Of a stretch of DNA of 64,000 bases, positions 48,984 to 58,027 are shown in pieces. Position numbers and translations under genes: made by a program. The DNA comes from Paracoccus methylarcula (GTDB lineage Bacteria > Pseudomonadota > Alphaproteobacteria > Rhodobacterales > Rhodobacteraceae). The notes beneath the pieces were generated by a model that was not told the origin of the DNA, made no database searches, and worked only from the letters and a program-made list of their open reading frames with translations. The stretch spans positions 17,961 through 81,960 of the forward strand of contig NZ_PXNQ02000015.1 of the NCBI RefSeq assembly GCF_003007735.2, written 5' to 3'. Numbering within the stretch: the first letter of the stretch is position 1; each line of letters begins with the position of its first letter.

Positions 48984-49889
48984 ATGAAAAAGATTACCCT
49001 TCTCAGCGGTGCGACCGCCATTCTGACGGCTCTGTCGGTTCCGGCCTTCGCCCAGACCGAAATCTCGACCGGTGCCAATGTGGCCGGCGTTGCCGAAGTC
49101 GATGACAACATCACCGATATCGAAGATGCCGTGCAGGACAGCTTCGACCGTTCGGCCGATGCCGACCGCTTCGGCCCCTCGGACCGCCGTCAGGGCCTGT
49201 TCGGCAACATGTCGCTGAGCTATACCGGCCGCACCGGCAATGTCGAGAACCAGGACTTTGCACTGGCCGGCCGTATCCAGCACAACCAGGCGCCCTTCGC
49301 GCAGAGCATCGGCCTGTCGATCGAATTCGGCGAAGACGACAACGGCAACAAGGACAAGGAAGAAGTCGCCGCCATCTATGATGCGCAGTATTATTTCAAC
49401 GACCGCTTCTATGCCTTCGCCCTGGGCCGCTTCAATATCGACGGTCTGGTTGACGGCTATGACAATGCCGACGAGAATGTTCGCGATCTGGAAGAAGACG
49501 ACGATCTTCGCCGCGACGGCTTCCTCGGCTTCGGTCCGGGTTACCGCATCATCAATACCGACACGACCACCTGGCGCGTTCAGGCCGGTGTCGGCGTTCG
49601 CTACACCCAGACCGGTTTGCAGCACATCAATGACGAGTCGGAAACCGAAGTCGGTTACATCGCTTCGTCGCGTGTCTATCACCGCTTCAACGAGATGGTG
49701 TTCGTGACCAACGATACCGACTACCTGACCTCGGACGAGGGTGGCGACGTGCTGACCAACGAATTCGGCGTCAACTTCAAGATGTCGGATCAGTTGGCGA
49801 CCCGTCTCAGCTACACCACCGAGTATCAGTCGGACCGTGAAATCCGCACCGACAACACGCTTGGCGTTGCGGTCGTTTACGGCTTCTGA
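48984..49889 (+). CDS. outer-membrane beta-barrel protein, DUF481 family
   Basis: This 301-residue protein has a signal peptide (MKKITLLSGATAILTALSVP, cleavage after AFA). The mature part is acidic and beta-rich and ends in phenylalanine (VAVVYGF), as expected for outer-membrane barrels. The repeated alternation (FYAFALGRFNIDGL, FGPGYRIINTDTTTWRVQAG) fits the DUF481 (YdiY-like) proteins. Function unknown. It has a strong terminator directly behind it and a long leader ahead, so it may be highly expressed. Confidence 0.8.
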   Translation: MKKITLLSGATAILTALSVPAFAQTEISTGANVAGVAEVDDNITDIEDAVQDSFDRSADADRFGPSDRRQGLFGNMSLSYTGRTGNVENQDFALAGRIQHNQAPFAQSIGLSIEFGEDDNGNKDKEEVAAIYDAQYYFNDRFYAFALGRFNIDGLVDGYDNADENVRDLEEDDDLRRDGFLGFGPGYRIINTDTTTWRVQAGVGVRYTQTGLQHINDESETEVGYIASSRVYHRFNEMVFVTNDTDYLTSDEGGDVLTNEFGVNFKMSDQLATRLSYTTEYQSDREIRTDNTLGVAVVYGF

Positions 49890-49920
49890 TCGTTCCCTCT
49901 GATCAGTAGTCTCTCTGGGA

Positions 49921-49950
49921 AGGGCGGGTGCAAACCCGTCCTTCTTTTTT
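49921..49950 (+). terminator. Rho-independent terminator of the DUF481 gene
   Basis: AGGGCGGGT and ACCCGTCCT pair across GCAA, followed by TTCTTTTTT. Confidence 0.9.
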
Positions 49951-50251
49951 GCGTGACCGGCACAAGGAAAACCCCGCCACGCGCATGGGCGGGGCGGGGT
50001 ATCGGGGTGGCGGGAACCGCTGCGACCGCGGCAGCACGAGATTTCCCGAAAGCCTGAACGATCAGGTGGGCGCCAGATAACGAGACCAAGGCCCCGACAG
50101 AGCCAGCTCCCTCGGAAAAATTATAGGCCAGTGGAAAAATGGCCGCTCGCGAGAAGAACAGAAGCCCGCCAAGACGGACAGATAAGCCGCCGTGAACCGG
50201 CTTTCAAGCGGCGCGGCGATGAATCTTGCTGGATCGGGCGGCTTGTCAAAT

Positions 50252-50266
50252 GTTTTCGTTTCGTTC
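50252..50266 (+). promoter_or_regulatory. SOS-box-like sequence ahead of mmcB
   Basis: GTTT TCGTTTC GTTC matches GTTC-N7-GTTC except for one base. It ends 12 bp before the mmcB start codon, where a LexA site could block transcription. Confidence 0.5.
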
Positions 50267-50278
50267 TATCCTGGGCAT

Positions 50279-50721
<443 letters not shown>

Positions 50722-50726
50722 GGATA

Positions 50727-51620
50727 TCAGCGATGTGCCCATAGCGGCGCGTGGCGGTTTACATCCTTGTAAAGCAGATAGCGGAACCGTCCCGGCCCGC
50801 CCGCATAGCAGGCCTGCGGGCAGAAGGCGCGCAGCCACATGAAATCGCCCGGGCCGACCTCGACCCAATCGCGGTTGAGGCGATAGACGGCCTTGCCCTC
50901 CAGCACGAAGAGCCCATGCTCCATCACATGGGTCTCGGCGAAGGGGATCGAACCGCCGGGCTGGAAGGTGACCAGCGTGATATGCATGTCATGGCGCAGA
51001 TCGGCCGGATCCATGAAGCGGGTCGTGGCCCAGGCCCCGTCGGTATCGGGCATGGGCGAGGGGGCGATATCCTGCTCTCGCGTGACGATCGGGTCGGGGT
51101 GGTTCAGGCCATGAACGGGCTGCCAGCGCTTGCGCCACCAGTGGAACCCGGTCTCGCCGGTGGTGATATTGCGCAGCGACCAAGCCGTTCCCGGCGGCAC
51201 ATAGGCAAAGCCGCCCGGGGTCAGGTCATGGGCGGTGCCGTCGATGGTGATGCGCAAGCTGCCGCCGGTGACGAAGATCGCGTGCTGGATCTCGGGATCG
51301 TCATCGGGATGGTCGCTGCCGCCGCCCTCGGCCAGTTCCACGACATATTGGCTGAAGGTTTCGGCAAAGCCGGAGAGCGGGCGGGCCAGCACCCACATCC
51401 GCATTCCTTCCCATCCGGGCAGGTAGCTGGTGACGATATCGCGCATCACCGTGCGCGGGATGACCGCATAGGCATCGGTCAGGACCGCGGTATCGGTGGT
51501 CAACCCGGTCTGCGGCGGCAGGCCCGCGACGGGACCGGCGTAAGAGCCCGCCGGATGGCTGGCCTGGGGCAGGGTAGCGGGATTGCCGGTCGGGGCGCCT
51601 TTGGGGGGCTGATCGGTCAT
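50727..51620 (-). CDS. allE: (S)-ureidoglycine aminohydrolase
   Basis: This 297-residue double-cupin protein releases ammonia from ureidoglycine in purine/allantoin breakdown. The metal-binding cupin motifs are visible, e.g. HAIFVTGGSLRITIDG and GGSIPFAETHVMEHGLFVLE with the His/Glu/His set. The start overlaps the puuE-uraD stop (ATGA), so both are one transcript. The N-terminal 25 residues are low-complexity (Pro/Thr). Confidence 0.9.
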   Translation of the reverse strand: MTDQPPKGAPTGNPATLPQASHPAGSYAGPVAGLPPQTGLTTDTAVLTDAYAVIPRTVMRDIVTSYLPGWEGMRMWVLARPLSGFAETFSQYVVELAEGGGSDHPDDDPEIQHAIFVTGGSLRITIDGTAHDLTPGGFAYVPPGTAWSLRNITTGETGFHWWRKRWQPVHGLNHPDPIVTREQDIAPSPMPDTDGAWATTRFMDPADLRHDMHITLVTFQPGGSIPFAETHVMEHGLFVLEGKAVYRLNRDWVEVGPGDFMWLRAFCPQACYAGGPGRFRYLLYKDVNRHAPLWAHR

Positions 51621-53020
51621 TTCAGGACCTCCTTGAGTCGAAGTTCCGCGATACGCATGACCTGGGCCTCGGCCTCGCCGCGTTCGGTTGCCGTGTCGTT
51701 CTCCACGCGCGTCTGCATGGCGGCGAGGATCCCCGCCTTGTCGTGATCGCGCACGGCGATGATGAAGGGAAAGCCGTGTTTGGCCGTGTAGGCGTCGTTC
51801 AGCCGGGTGAACTCGGCGCGCTCGGCATCGGTCAGCGCGTCCAGCCCGGCGCTTGCCTGCTCGGCGGTGCTCTCGGCGGTCAGGCGCTTGGCAGCGGCGA
51901 GCTTGCCCGCCAGGTCGGGATGCGCGGTCAGCACGCCAAGCCGTTCCTCGTCGCTGGCGGCGCGGAAGACCTGGGCCATCCGGGTGGCAAGCCCCGCCGC
52001 GCTGTCATGCACGGGTCCCATTTCCCCATCCCAGACACGTTCCGCGATGAAGGGGGAGTGCTCGTAGATACCGCCGAACGCCTTGACGAAGGCGGCGCGG
52101 TCCATCTCCGAGGGGCGGCTGCGGTCCTGGTAGGGATGCACCTGCTTCCAGTGGCGCGCGATATCGAGGCGGGTGGCGAACCATACGCCCTCATGCGCAC
52201 GGGCATGTTCGATGAAACGGCGCACGGCCTCGGCCCGCCCGGGGCGACCGGCCAACCGGCAATGCAGGCCGATGGACAGCATCCTGGGCGCGCCCTCCAG
52301 CCCTTCGCGATACAGGTTGTCGAAGGAATCGCGCAGATAGAGGAAGAATTCCTCGCCATTGGTAAAGCCGCCATTGGCGAAACGCATGTCATTGGCGTCC
52401 AGCGTATAGGGCACCATGAGCTGCGGCTTGCCCTCATGGACATGCCAGAAGGGCAATTCGTCGGCATAGGTATCGGCGAGATATTCGAACCCGCCCTCTT
52501 CGCAGCCAAGCGCCACCGTGTTCATCGAGGCGCGGCCCTGGTAGAATCCCAGGGGACGGCTGCCGGTGACCTCGGTATGGATGCGGACGGCCTCGGCGAT
52601 ATGCTCGGCCTCGGTCTCGCGCGGGACATCCTTGTATTCGATCCATTTATAGCCGTGGGTGGCCATTTCCCACCCGGCATCCATCATGGCGCGGGTCTGT
52701 TCGGGGCTGCGCTGCAATGCGGTCGCGACGCCGTAAACGGTGACGGGGATATCCCTCAGGATACGGTGCAGGCGCCAGAACCCGGCGCGGGCGCCGTATT
52801 CATAGATGGTCTCCATGTTCCAGTGCCGCTGGCCGGGCCAGGGCTGGGCGCCGGGGATCTCCGACAGGAACCCTTCCGAGGCGGCGTCGCCATGCTCGAT
52901 GCTGTTCTCGCCGCCTTCCTCGTAATTGACGACGATCTGGATGGCGATTCTCGCGCCGCCGGGCCATTGCGGATCCGGGATGTTTTCGCCATATCCTCGC
53001 ATGTCGCGGCTGTAGCGCAT
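51617..53020 (-). CDS. PuuE-type allantoinase fused to OHCU decarboxylase (UraD)
   Basis: This 467-residue protein joins two steps of uric acid catabolism. Residues about 1-300 are a NodB-like, cofactor-independent allantoinase (PuuE: RIAIQIVVNYEEGGENSIEH, ATHGYKWIEYKDV, GFYQGRASMNTV). Residues about 305-467 are UraD, which decarboxylates OHCU to S-allantoin (FVKAFGGIYEHSPFIAERVW, DHDKAGILAAMQ). The fusion covers OHCU to allantoate except the hydrolase of 5-hydroxyisourate. It precedes allE and is divergent from the permease gene. Confidence 0.92.
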   Translation of the reverse strand: MRYSRDMRGYGENIPDPQWPGGARIAIQIVVNYEEGGENSIEHGDAASEGFLSEIPGAQPWPGQRHWNMETIYEYGARAGFWRLHRILRDIPVTVYGVATALQRSPEQTRAMMDAGWEMATHGYKWIEYKDVPRETEAEHIAEAVRIHTEVTGSRPLGFYQGRASMNTVALGCEEGGFEYLADTYADELPFWHVHEGKPQLMVPYTLDANDMRFANGGFTNGEEFFLYLRDSFDNLYREGLEGAPRMLSIGLHCRLAGRPGRAEAVRRFIEHARAHEGVWFATRLDIARHWKQVHPYQDRSRPSEMDRAAFVKAFGGIYEHSPFIAERVWDGEMGPVHDSAAGLATRMAQVFRAASDEERLGVLTAHPDLAGKLAAAKRLTAESTAEQASAGLDALTDAERAEFTRLNDAYTAKHGFPFIIAVRDHDKAGILAAMQTRVENDTATERGEAEAQVMRIAELRLKEVLK

Positions 53021-53242
53021 CGTGCCTGTCCTCCGATTGGCTGATCAGCCTATAGCAAACAGTGCAAAGCCTGCCCCGGCAAGCGGGCAAGAGTGAAATT
53101 CTGTATCAATGAAACGGCAAAGATCGCCTGCGGTTTCAATCCATCATTGAAAGACTTCCGGTTTCGGGCAGATTGCAGGACGGATCGCGAAATCAATAAG
53201 CTGCGGCATGGCGGCCTTGCCGGCCGCGCGGAGGGAGAATTC

Positions 53243-54544
53243 ATGGAACGTTACTTCAAGCTCGCCGAGCATGGCAGCAGTATCAGGACCGAGGTGATCG
53301 CGGGTGTGACAACCTTCCTGACGATGGCCTATATCATTTTCGTCAATCCCGACATCCTGTCCTCGACCGGCATGGACCGGAACGCCGTCTTCGTGGCGAC
53401 CTGCCTGGCGGCGGCGCTCGGCTCGGCGATCATGGGGCTGTGGGCGAACTGGCCGATCGGCATGGCGCCGGGAATGGGGCTGAACGCGTTCTTCGCCTTT
53501 ACCGTCGTGGGGGCGATGGGCTTTACCTGGCAACAGGCGCTTGGCGCGGTGTTCGTCAGCGGGGTGATCTTTCTGATCCTGTCGGTGACGGGGATCCGGC
53601 GCTGGCTGATCTCGGGCATCCCGGCCTCGATGCGCAGCGCGATCGCCGCCGGGATCGGGCTGTTCCTGGCCATCATCGCGATGAAATCCTCGGGGCTGGT
53701 CGTGGCCAGCGAGGCGACCTTCGTCACGCTTGGCGACCTGACCTCGACCGGGACGCTGCTGACGATCATCGGCTTCTTCATCATCGCGGCGCTGGACGCG
53801 CTCAAGGTGCCGGGCTCGATCCTGATCGGCATCCTGGTGATCACCGTGGCCGCGATGCTGCTGGGCGTGACCGAGTTCGGCGGGGTGATGTCCGCGCCGC
53901 CCTCTATCGCGCCGACCTTCCTGCAGCTTGACCTGCTGGGCGCGCTGAGCTTTGGCATCTTCCACGTGATCCTGGTCATGGTGCTGGTCGAGGTGTTCGA
54001 CGCCACCGGCACGCTGATCGGTGTCGCCAAGCGGGCAGGGCTTCTGACCGAGGGGCCGACGCATAAGAACAAGAATCTCGGCCGCGCGCTGATGGCGGAT
54101 TCATCGGCGATCCTGGCGGGTTCGATGCTGGGAACCTCGTCCACGACCGCCTATGTCGAAAGCGCCTCGGGCGTGCAGGCGGGCGGCAGGACCGGGCTGA
54201 CGGCACTGGTCGTGGCGGCGCTGTTCCTGCTGGCGATGTTCTTTGCGCCGCTGGCGGGCGCTGTGCCCGCCTATGCCACCGCCCCGGCGCTCATTTACGT
54301 GGCGGCGCTGATGGTGCGGGAACTGCGCGAGGTCGATTTCGACGACGTAACCGAGGCCGCGCCCGCCGTGCTGACCGCGATCGCCATGCCTTTCACCTAT
54401 TCCATCGCCAACGGGCTGGCCTTTGGCTTTGTCAGCTACGCGATGCTGAAGCTGTTGACCGGCCGCGCGCGCGAGGTTCACGCCGCGACATGGATCGTGG
54501 CGGCGCTGTTCGTGATCCGCTTCGCCTTCTTCCCCGAGGGCTGA
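53243..54544 (+). CDS. purine permease, AzgA-like NCS2 family
   Basis: This 433-residue protein with about 12-14 transmembrane segments is a xanthine/hypoxanthine/guanine importer of the AzgA branch. It has the N-terminal motif EVIAGVTTFLTMAYIIFVNP and the GMGLNAFFAF segment with the NCS2 signature. ATG 53243 has GAGGGAG upstream; the longer frame to 53093 reads through the divergent promoter. It probably supplies substrate to the puuE-uraD/allE pathway. Confidence 0.9.
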   Translation: MERYFKLAEHGSSIRTEVIAGVTTFLTMAYIIFVNPDILSSTGMDRNAVFVATCLAAALGSAIMGLWANWPIGMAPGMGLNAFFAFTVVGAMGFTWQQALGAVFVSGVIFLILSVTGIRRWLISGIPASMRSAIAAGIGLFLAIIAMKSSGLVVASEATFVTLGDLTSTGTLLTIIGFFIIAALDALKVPGSILIGILVITVAAMLLGVTEFGGVMSAPPSIAPTFLQLDLLGALSFGIFHVILVMVLVEVFDATGTLIGVAKRAGLLTEGPTHKNKNLGRALMADSSAILAGSMLGTSSTTAYVESASGVQAGGRTGLTALVVAALFLLAMFFAPLAGAVPAYATAPALIYVAALMVRELREVDFDDVTEAAPAVLTAIAMPFTYSIANGLAFGFVSYAMLKLLTGRAREVHAATWIVAALFVIRFAFFPEG

Positions 54545-54605
54545 TCGGGCGCAAAAGGGTCATGCATCCTGCGGCGACCGGGGACAGGGAACCCCGGTCG
54601 CCGTT

Positions 54606-55082
54606 TCAGCGGATCAGGACGGCTTCCCGGGTCTCCATGATCCATGCGGCGACGATCGCGAAGAGCACATGGCCGATCAGCGCGACCCATGTGATGCCGG
54701 TAAAGCCCAGGAAAGGCGGGTTGCCCGCGACCAGATGCGCCATGATGTAAAGCGCGAAGACCCAGAGCACCACGCCATAGACAAGCGCCGTCACGATCCA
54801 GGGCAGGGCGGGCACAAGCCTTTGCTGGATGGGCCGGGCGATCAGGTACCAGCCGAGCGGGTAGAAGATCAGACCGGTGATGACATGCAGCAGATAGCCG
54901 AACTCGGGGGACTTGAACCCGGTCAGGACCTGGATGCTCTGTGTTGCCAGCGGCACCGGCGCCAGTTTCGACATGCCGATCAGGGGGCTGATCCCCTGGC
55001 CATAGGAATCAAAGGCCAGGGTGGCGAGCGCACCGGCGGCAAGTATCGTGAAGATATGCGATTCTGAGTGTTGTTCGGTCAT
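54606..55082 (-). CDS. small polytopic membrane protein, unknown
   Basis: This 158-residue protein has four predicted transmembrane segments (about residues 10-28, 55-85, 95-120 and 130-150). ATG 55082 begins MTEQHSESHIFTILAAGALA; the earlier in-frame codon at 55118 adds a basic tail. Pfam-like DUF membrane protein without known function. It is convergent with the permease gene. Confidence 0.65.
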   Translation of the reverse strand: MTEQHSESHIFTILAAGALATLAFDSYGQGISPLIGMSKLAPVPLATQSIQVLTGFKSPEFGYLLHVITGLIFYPLGWYLIARPIQQRLVPALPWIVTALVYGVVLWVFALYIMAHLVAGNPPFLGFTGITWVALIGHVLFAIVAAWIMETREAVLIR

Positions 55083-55320
55083 GGGCTGTCCAACTTCCTT
55101 GCGACGAGGCCGGATCATTCCTGCCGGCTATCCAACGATACGATGAAAACCGGGGATCTGTTACAGCCGGGCGCCGCATGCCCTGTCCGGCGATGGCCGG
55201 GGATAATGCCGATTACACCGACATGGAATTCATCCAGCCGAAGGACATGGCTGATCGAGTGCCGCTTGTCGGAGCCGTGGCCGCCGGTCCCGGCAATCCC
55301 CACGCGCCGCAAGGCACCCT

Positions 55321-55803
55321 TCAGGCGCCTTCCGCCGCCGCCTCGATCCTGGCGATATCGATCTTGCGCATCGTCATCATCGCCTCCATCGCGCGTTTGG
55401 CCTTGCCGCGATCGGCGCTGGTGGTCAGTTCCACCAACCGCCTCGGCGTGATCTGCCAGGAATGGCCCCAACGGTCCTTGCACCAGCCGCATTCGCTTTC
55501 CTGGCCGCCATTGCCGGTGATGGCGTTCCAGTAGCGGTCGGTTTCCTCCTGGTCCCCGGTCAGAACCATGAAGCTGACGGATTCGTTCGGGGTAAAGACG
55601 CGGCCGCCGTTCAGGCCCAGGAAGGACCGTCCGAGCACGGTGAATTCGACGGTCAGCTCATTGCCTTCCTTGCCGCCGGGATAATCGGACGGGGACATGT
55701 TCACCCGGCCGACATGGCTGTCGGGAAAGGTGGCGGCATAGAATTCGGCCGCCTTGCCGGCTTCGCCGTGATCGAACCACAGGCAGGTGACGAGATCGGT
55801 CAT
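55321..55803 (-). CDS. VOC superfamily protein, PhnB-like
   Basis: This 160-residue protein has the PhnB/3-demethylubiquinone-like VOC fold: CLWFDHGEAGKAAEFYAATF, then FMVLTGDQEETDRYWNAITG and KDRWGHSWQITPRRL. It is the last gene of a TetR-led operon after a remnant gene. Many such proteins have no proven substrate, so function stays open. Confidence 0.85.
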   Translation of the reverse strand: MTDLVTCLWFDHGEAGKAAEFYAATFPDSHVGRVNMSPSDYPGGKEGNELTVEFTVLGRSFLGLNGGRVFTPNESVSFMVLTGDQEETDRYWNAITGNGGQESECGWCKDRWGHSWQITPRRLVELTTSADRGKAKRAMEAMMTMRKIDIARIEAAAEGA

Positions 55804-55855
55804 GACATGTCTCCTTGTATCTTGGCTCTTTCGGGATTGTCGCGGCCCCGGTCGG

Positions 55856-55945
55856 GGGCAGGGCGGAGGACAGGTTCACCGAATCCGCCGGCGCCCGGAT
55901 CACGCCGTCCGGCGAGATATGCTCGACGATGGTGATCTTTCTCAT
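55856..55945 (-). pseudogene. 5' remnant of a dihydrofolate-reductase-like (RibD_C family) gene
   Basis: ATG 55945 follows AAAGGGAGGC, a strong ribosome site. It encodes MRKITIVEHISPDGVIRAPA, the typical start of small DHFR/RibD-C-like reductases (MRKI.V.EFISLDGV). The homology ends after about 20-25 codons. The frame then runs on without family features into the VOC start. The rest was deleted. Confidence 0.7.
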
Positions 55946-55968
55946 GCTGTGCCTCCCTTTGCGGGCCC

Positions 55969-56604
55969 TTACGGGGCGCGGGTCTCGCCGGTGGCGAAGA
56001 GCCCTTCGATATAGCGGCGAAGATGGCCGACGCTTTCGCGCGCGACCGCCGCATCCCCGGTCGCCTTGGCAAGGATGAACGCCCCCTGCAATACGGCCTG
56101 GCTGTGGAGGGCAAGGCTGGCCGGGGTCCAGTCGGCCTTGATGCCACGCGTTTCCATCGCCTCCCGGATATCGGGTTCGAGCGTCGCGGCATGGCTGAAG
56201 ATGCTGGCGGCGCAGGCGTCGCGGATCGCCGGATGCGTGCCATAGACCTCTTGCGTCATGGTGCCGACAAGGCAGGTGAACTCGGCAAGATCGCCCTCGA
56301 CGATATCCTTCCGGAAATCGACATAGCCGATCAGCCGGTCGAGCGGGTCTTCATGGTCGTGATAGGGCGCATCGGCGAACAGGGCGGAACTCGTCTCGGA
56401 CCAATAGGCGGCGGCGGCGACGCCAAGCGCCTCCTTGTTCTCGAAATGGTGGAAGAACGCGCCCTTGGTGACGCCTGCGGCCTTGCAGAGCTGATCCACC
56501 GTCGTCGCGGCAAAGCCCTGCGCCCGGATGATGTCGCGCGCGGCGTCGAGAAGCCTGGTCCGGGCGTCGCCGCGTTCGGGTTGCTGTTTGGTCGGTCTCG
56601 GCAT
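55969..56604 (-). CDS. TetR family transcriptional regulator
   Basis: This 211-residue regulator has the HTH DAARDIIRAQGFAATTVDQL then CKAAGVTKGAFFHHFENKEA, typical of TetR/AcrR proteins. Its own promoter holds a clean operator-like dyad at 56615-56630, so it probably represses itself together with the downstream remnant and VOC gene. Inducer unknown. Confidence 0.88.
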   Translation of the reverse strand: MPRPTKQQPERGDARTRLLDAARDIIRAQGFAATTVDQLCKAAGVTKGAFFHHFENKEALGVAAAAYWSETSSALFADAPYHDHEDPLDRLIGYVDFRKDIVEGDLAEFTCLVGTMTQEVYGTHPAIRDACAASIFSHAATLEPDIREAMETRGIKADWTPASLALHSQAVLQGAFILAKATGDAAVARESVGHLRRYIEGLFATGETRAP

Positions 56605-56614
56605 GGGATATTAA

Positions 56615-56630
56615 TACCAACCAGTTGGTA
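56615..56630. promoter_or_regulatory. TetR operator-like dyad
   Basis: TACCAAC and GTTGGTA are separated by CA, a perfect 7-bp dyad 10 bp ahead of the TetR start codon, where it would autorepress. Confidence 0.7.
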
Positions 56631-56788
56631 CTTATGTCAAGCCGGTCATCCGCATGCCGAGCGGTGACCTGACGCAGCGGATGCGTGAATATGCGGGTTT
56701 GCGGCGCAGCACGGCTTCGGGGTGAAACGGCAGTTCCCGGCGTCATTGCCGAAGCGGGGCTCTGCCCCGCCGCGCGTGCCGCGCGACT

Positions 56789-56818
56789 CCCCGGGATATT
56801 TGCATGAAGAAGAAGGAG
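56789..56818 (+). repeat. dispersed intergenic repeat, copy B
   Basis: It shares GATATTTGCATGAAGAAGAA with copy A at 24891-24921 and ends GGAG. It lies between the TetR gene start and the end of the antiporter operon. Confidence 0.6.
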
Positions 56819-56842
56819 CGCGCATTCCTGCGCGGGGAGAAG

Positions 56843-57265
56843 CTATTCCCTCAGGTCGCGCTCGGTGCCCTCGTCATCGGTGCCCTTGTCCAGCAGGCTG
56901 CGCTCTGCCGAATCGCCATAGGTGGCCCAGTTGCGATCCTCGCCGGAATCGGGAAGCTCTTCGGCGCGCCAGCTCAGATGCATATGCGCCTTGGCGATCA
57001 TCAGCCCGGTGATCGGGGCGGTCATGAACAGGAACAGCGCGATCAGCAATTCGTGCCAACTGGAATGTTCCCCGAAAAAGCCGAACCAGGCGACCGATGC
57101 CAGCAGGATGCCACCGACGCCAAGCGTGGCGGCCTTGGTGGGGGCGTGCAGCCGGGTCATCTGGTCGGGCAGCTTGACCAGCCCGTAAGAGCCGACAAGC
57201 CCGAAGATGCCGCCGATGACCAGCAGCGCCGAGACAAGGATTTCCGCGAATATGCTCATGTCCAT
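56843..57265 (-). CDS. phaG: Pha/Mrp antiporter subunit G
   Basis: This 140-residue three-helix membrane protein has the MnhG/PhaG pattern (IGGIFGLVGSYGLVKLPDQM, TRLHAPTKAATLGVGGILLA). It is the last gene of the antiporter operon. The C-terminal 35 residues are a hydrophilic, acidic extension (GEDRNWATYGDSAERSLLDK). It starts 4 bp after the phaF stop. Confidence 0.9.
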   Translation of the reverse strand: MDMSIFAEILVSALLVIGGIFGLVGSYGLVKLPDQMTRLHAPTKAATLGVGGILLASVAWFGFFGEHSSWHELLIALFLFMTAPITGLMIAKAHMHLSWRAEELPDSGEDRNWATYGDSAERSLLDKGTDDEGTERDLRE

Positions 57266-57269
57266 GCCC

Positions 57270-57539
57270 TCATTCGATCACGTCGCCGCGCAGGATGAAC
57301 TTCGCATAGGCCACCGTCGAGACGAAGCCGACCATGGCGAAAAGCAGCATGATCTCGAAATACATCGTGGTGTCGTGAAGGATGCCGAACAGGGCGACCA
57401 GCGCGATCATGTTGACGGTCATCGTGTCCAGCGCCAGCACGCGGTCGCTGACGCCGGGGGCGAAGACCACCCGGTAGAGGCAGAACAACAGGCCCAGCCC
57501 GAAACAGATGAAGGCGAAATACAGTGCATATCCGATCAT
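57270..57539 (-). CDS. phaF: Pha/Mrp antiporter subunit F
   Basis: This 89-residue three-helix protein shows the MnhF/PhaF core (GVSDRVLALDTMTVNMIALV with the conserved D-R-x-x-x-x-D). ATG 57539 overlaps the phaE stop (ATGA). The longer open frame to 57884 is an antisense-phase extension and not real. Confidence 0.9.
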   Translation of the reverse strand: MIGYALYFAFICFGLGLLFCLYRVVFAPGVSDRVLALDTMTVNMIALVALFGILHDTTMYFEIMLLFAMVGFVSTVAYAKFILRGDVIE

Positions 57540-58027
57540 TCGAAAATCTCCGTCAGCCGGGCCTCGTAGCGGGACTTGATCTCCTCGATCACCGATTCCG
57601 GGTCGGGGGCGTGCAGGCAATGGACCAGCAGCGCGTGCCCGTCCTGTGACAGGTCGGCGCTGACCGTGCCCGGTGTCAGGGTGATGGTGCTGGCCAGCAC
57701 CGTGATCGCCTCGGGCGAGCGCAGGTCGAGCGGGATGGTGATCCATGCCGGCTGCAGCTTGCGGTTTGGCTTGAACAGCACGATCATCGCGACCTGGATA
57801 TTGGCCATGATGATGTCCCAGATCACCAGGCCGATATAGGAGAGGATCCTGCCCGGGTTGCGCAGCCTTGCGCGGTCGGGCCAATAGGGCTCGGTCAGGG
57901 CCGGGATGGCGATGCTGAGGATGATCGCGAAGACCAGCGAGCCCCAGGCAAAGCGGTTCACCAGCAGCATCCAGATCAGCACCAGCAGCGCCGAGAGATA
58001 GGGGTGAGGGAAGATGCGGCGGATCAT
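57536..58027 (-). CDS. phaE: Pha/Mrp antiporter subunit E
   Basis: This 163-residue protein has N-terminal transmembrane helices (LSALLVLIWMLLVNRFAWGS) and a cytoplasmic C-terminal domain with TPGTVSADLSQDGHALLVHC, the MnhE/PhaE signature. ATG 58027 overlaps the phaD stop. It belongs to the same transcript as A/B, C, D, F and G. Confidence 0.92.
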   Translation of the reverse strand: MIRRIFPHPYLSALLVLIWMLLVNRFAWGSLVFAIILSIAIPALTEPYWPDRARLRNPGRILSYIGLVIWDIIMANIQVAMIVLFKPNRKLQPAWITIPLDLRSPEAITVLASTITLTPGTVSADLSQDGHALLVHCLHAPDPESVIEEIKSRYEARLTEIFE

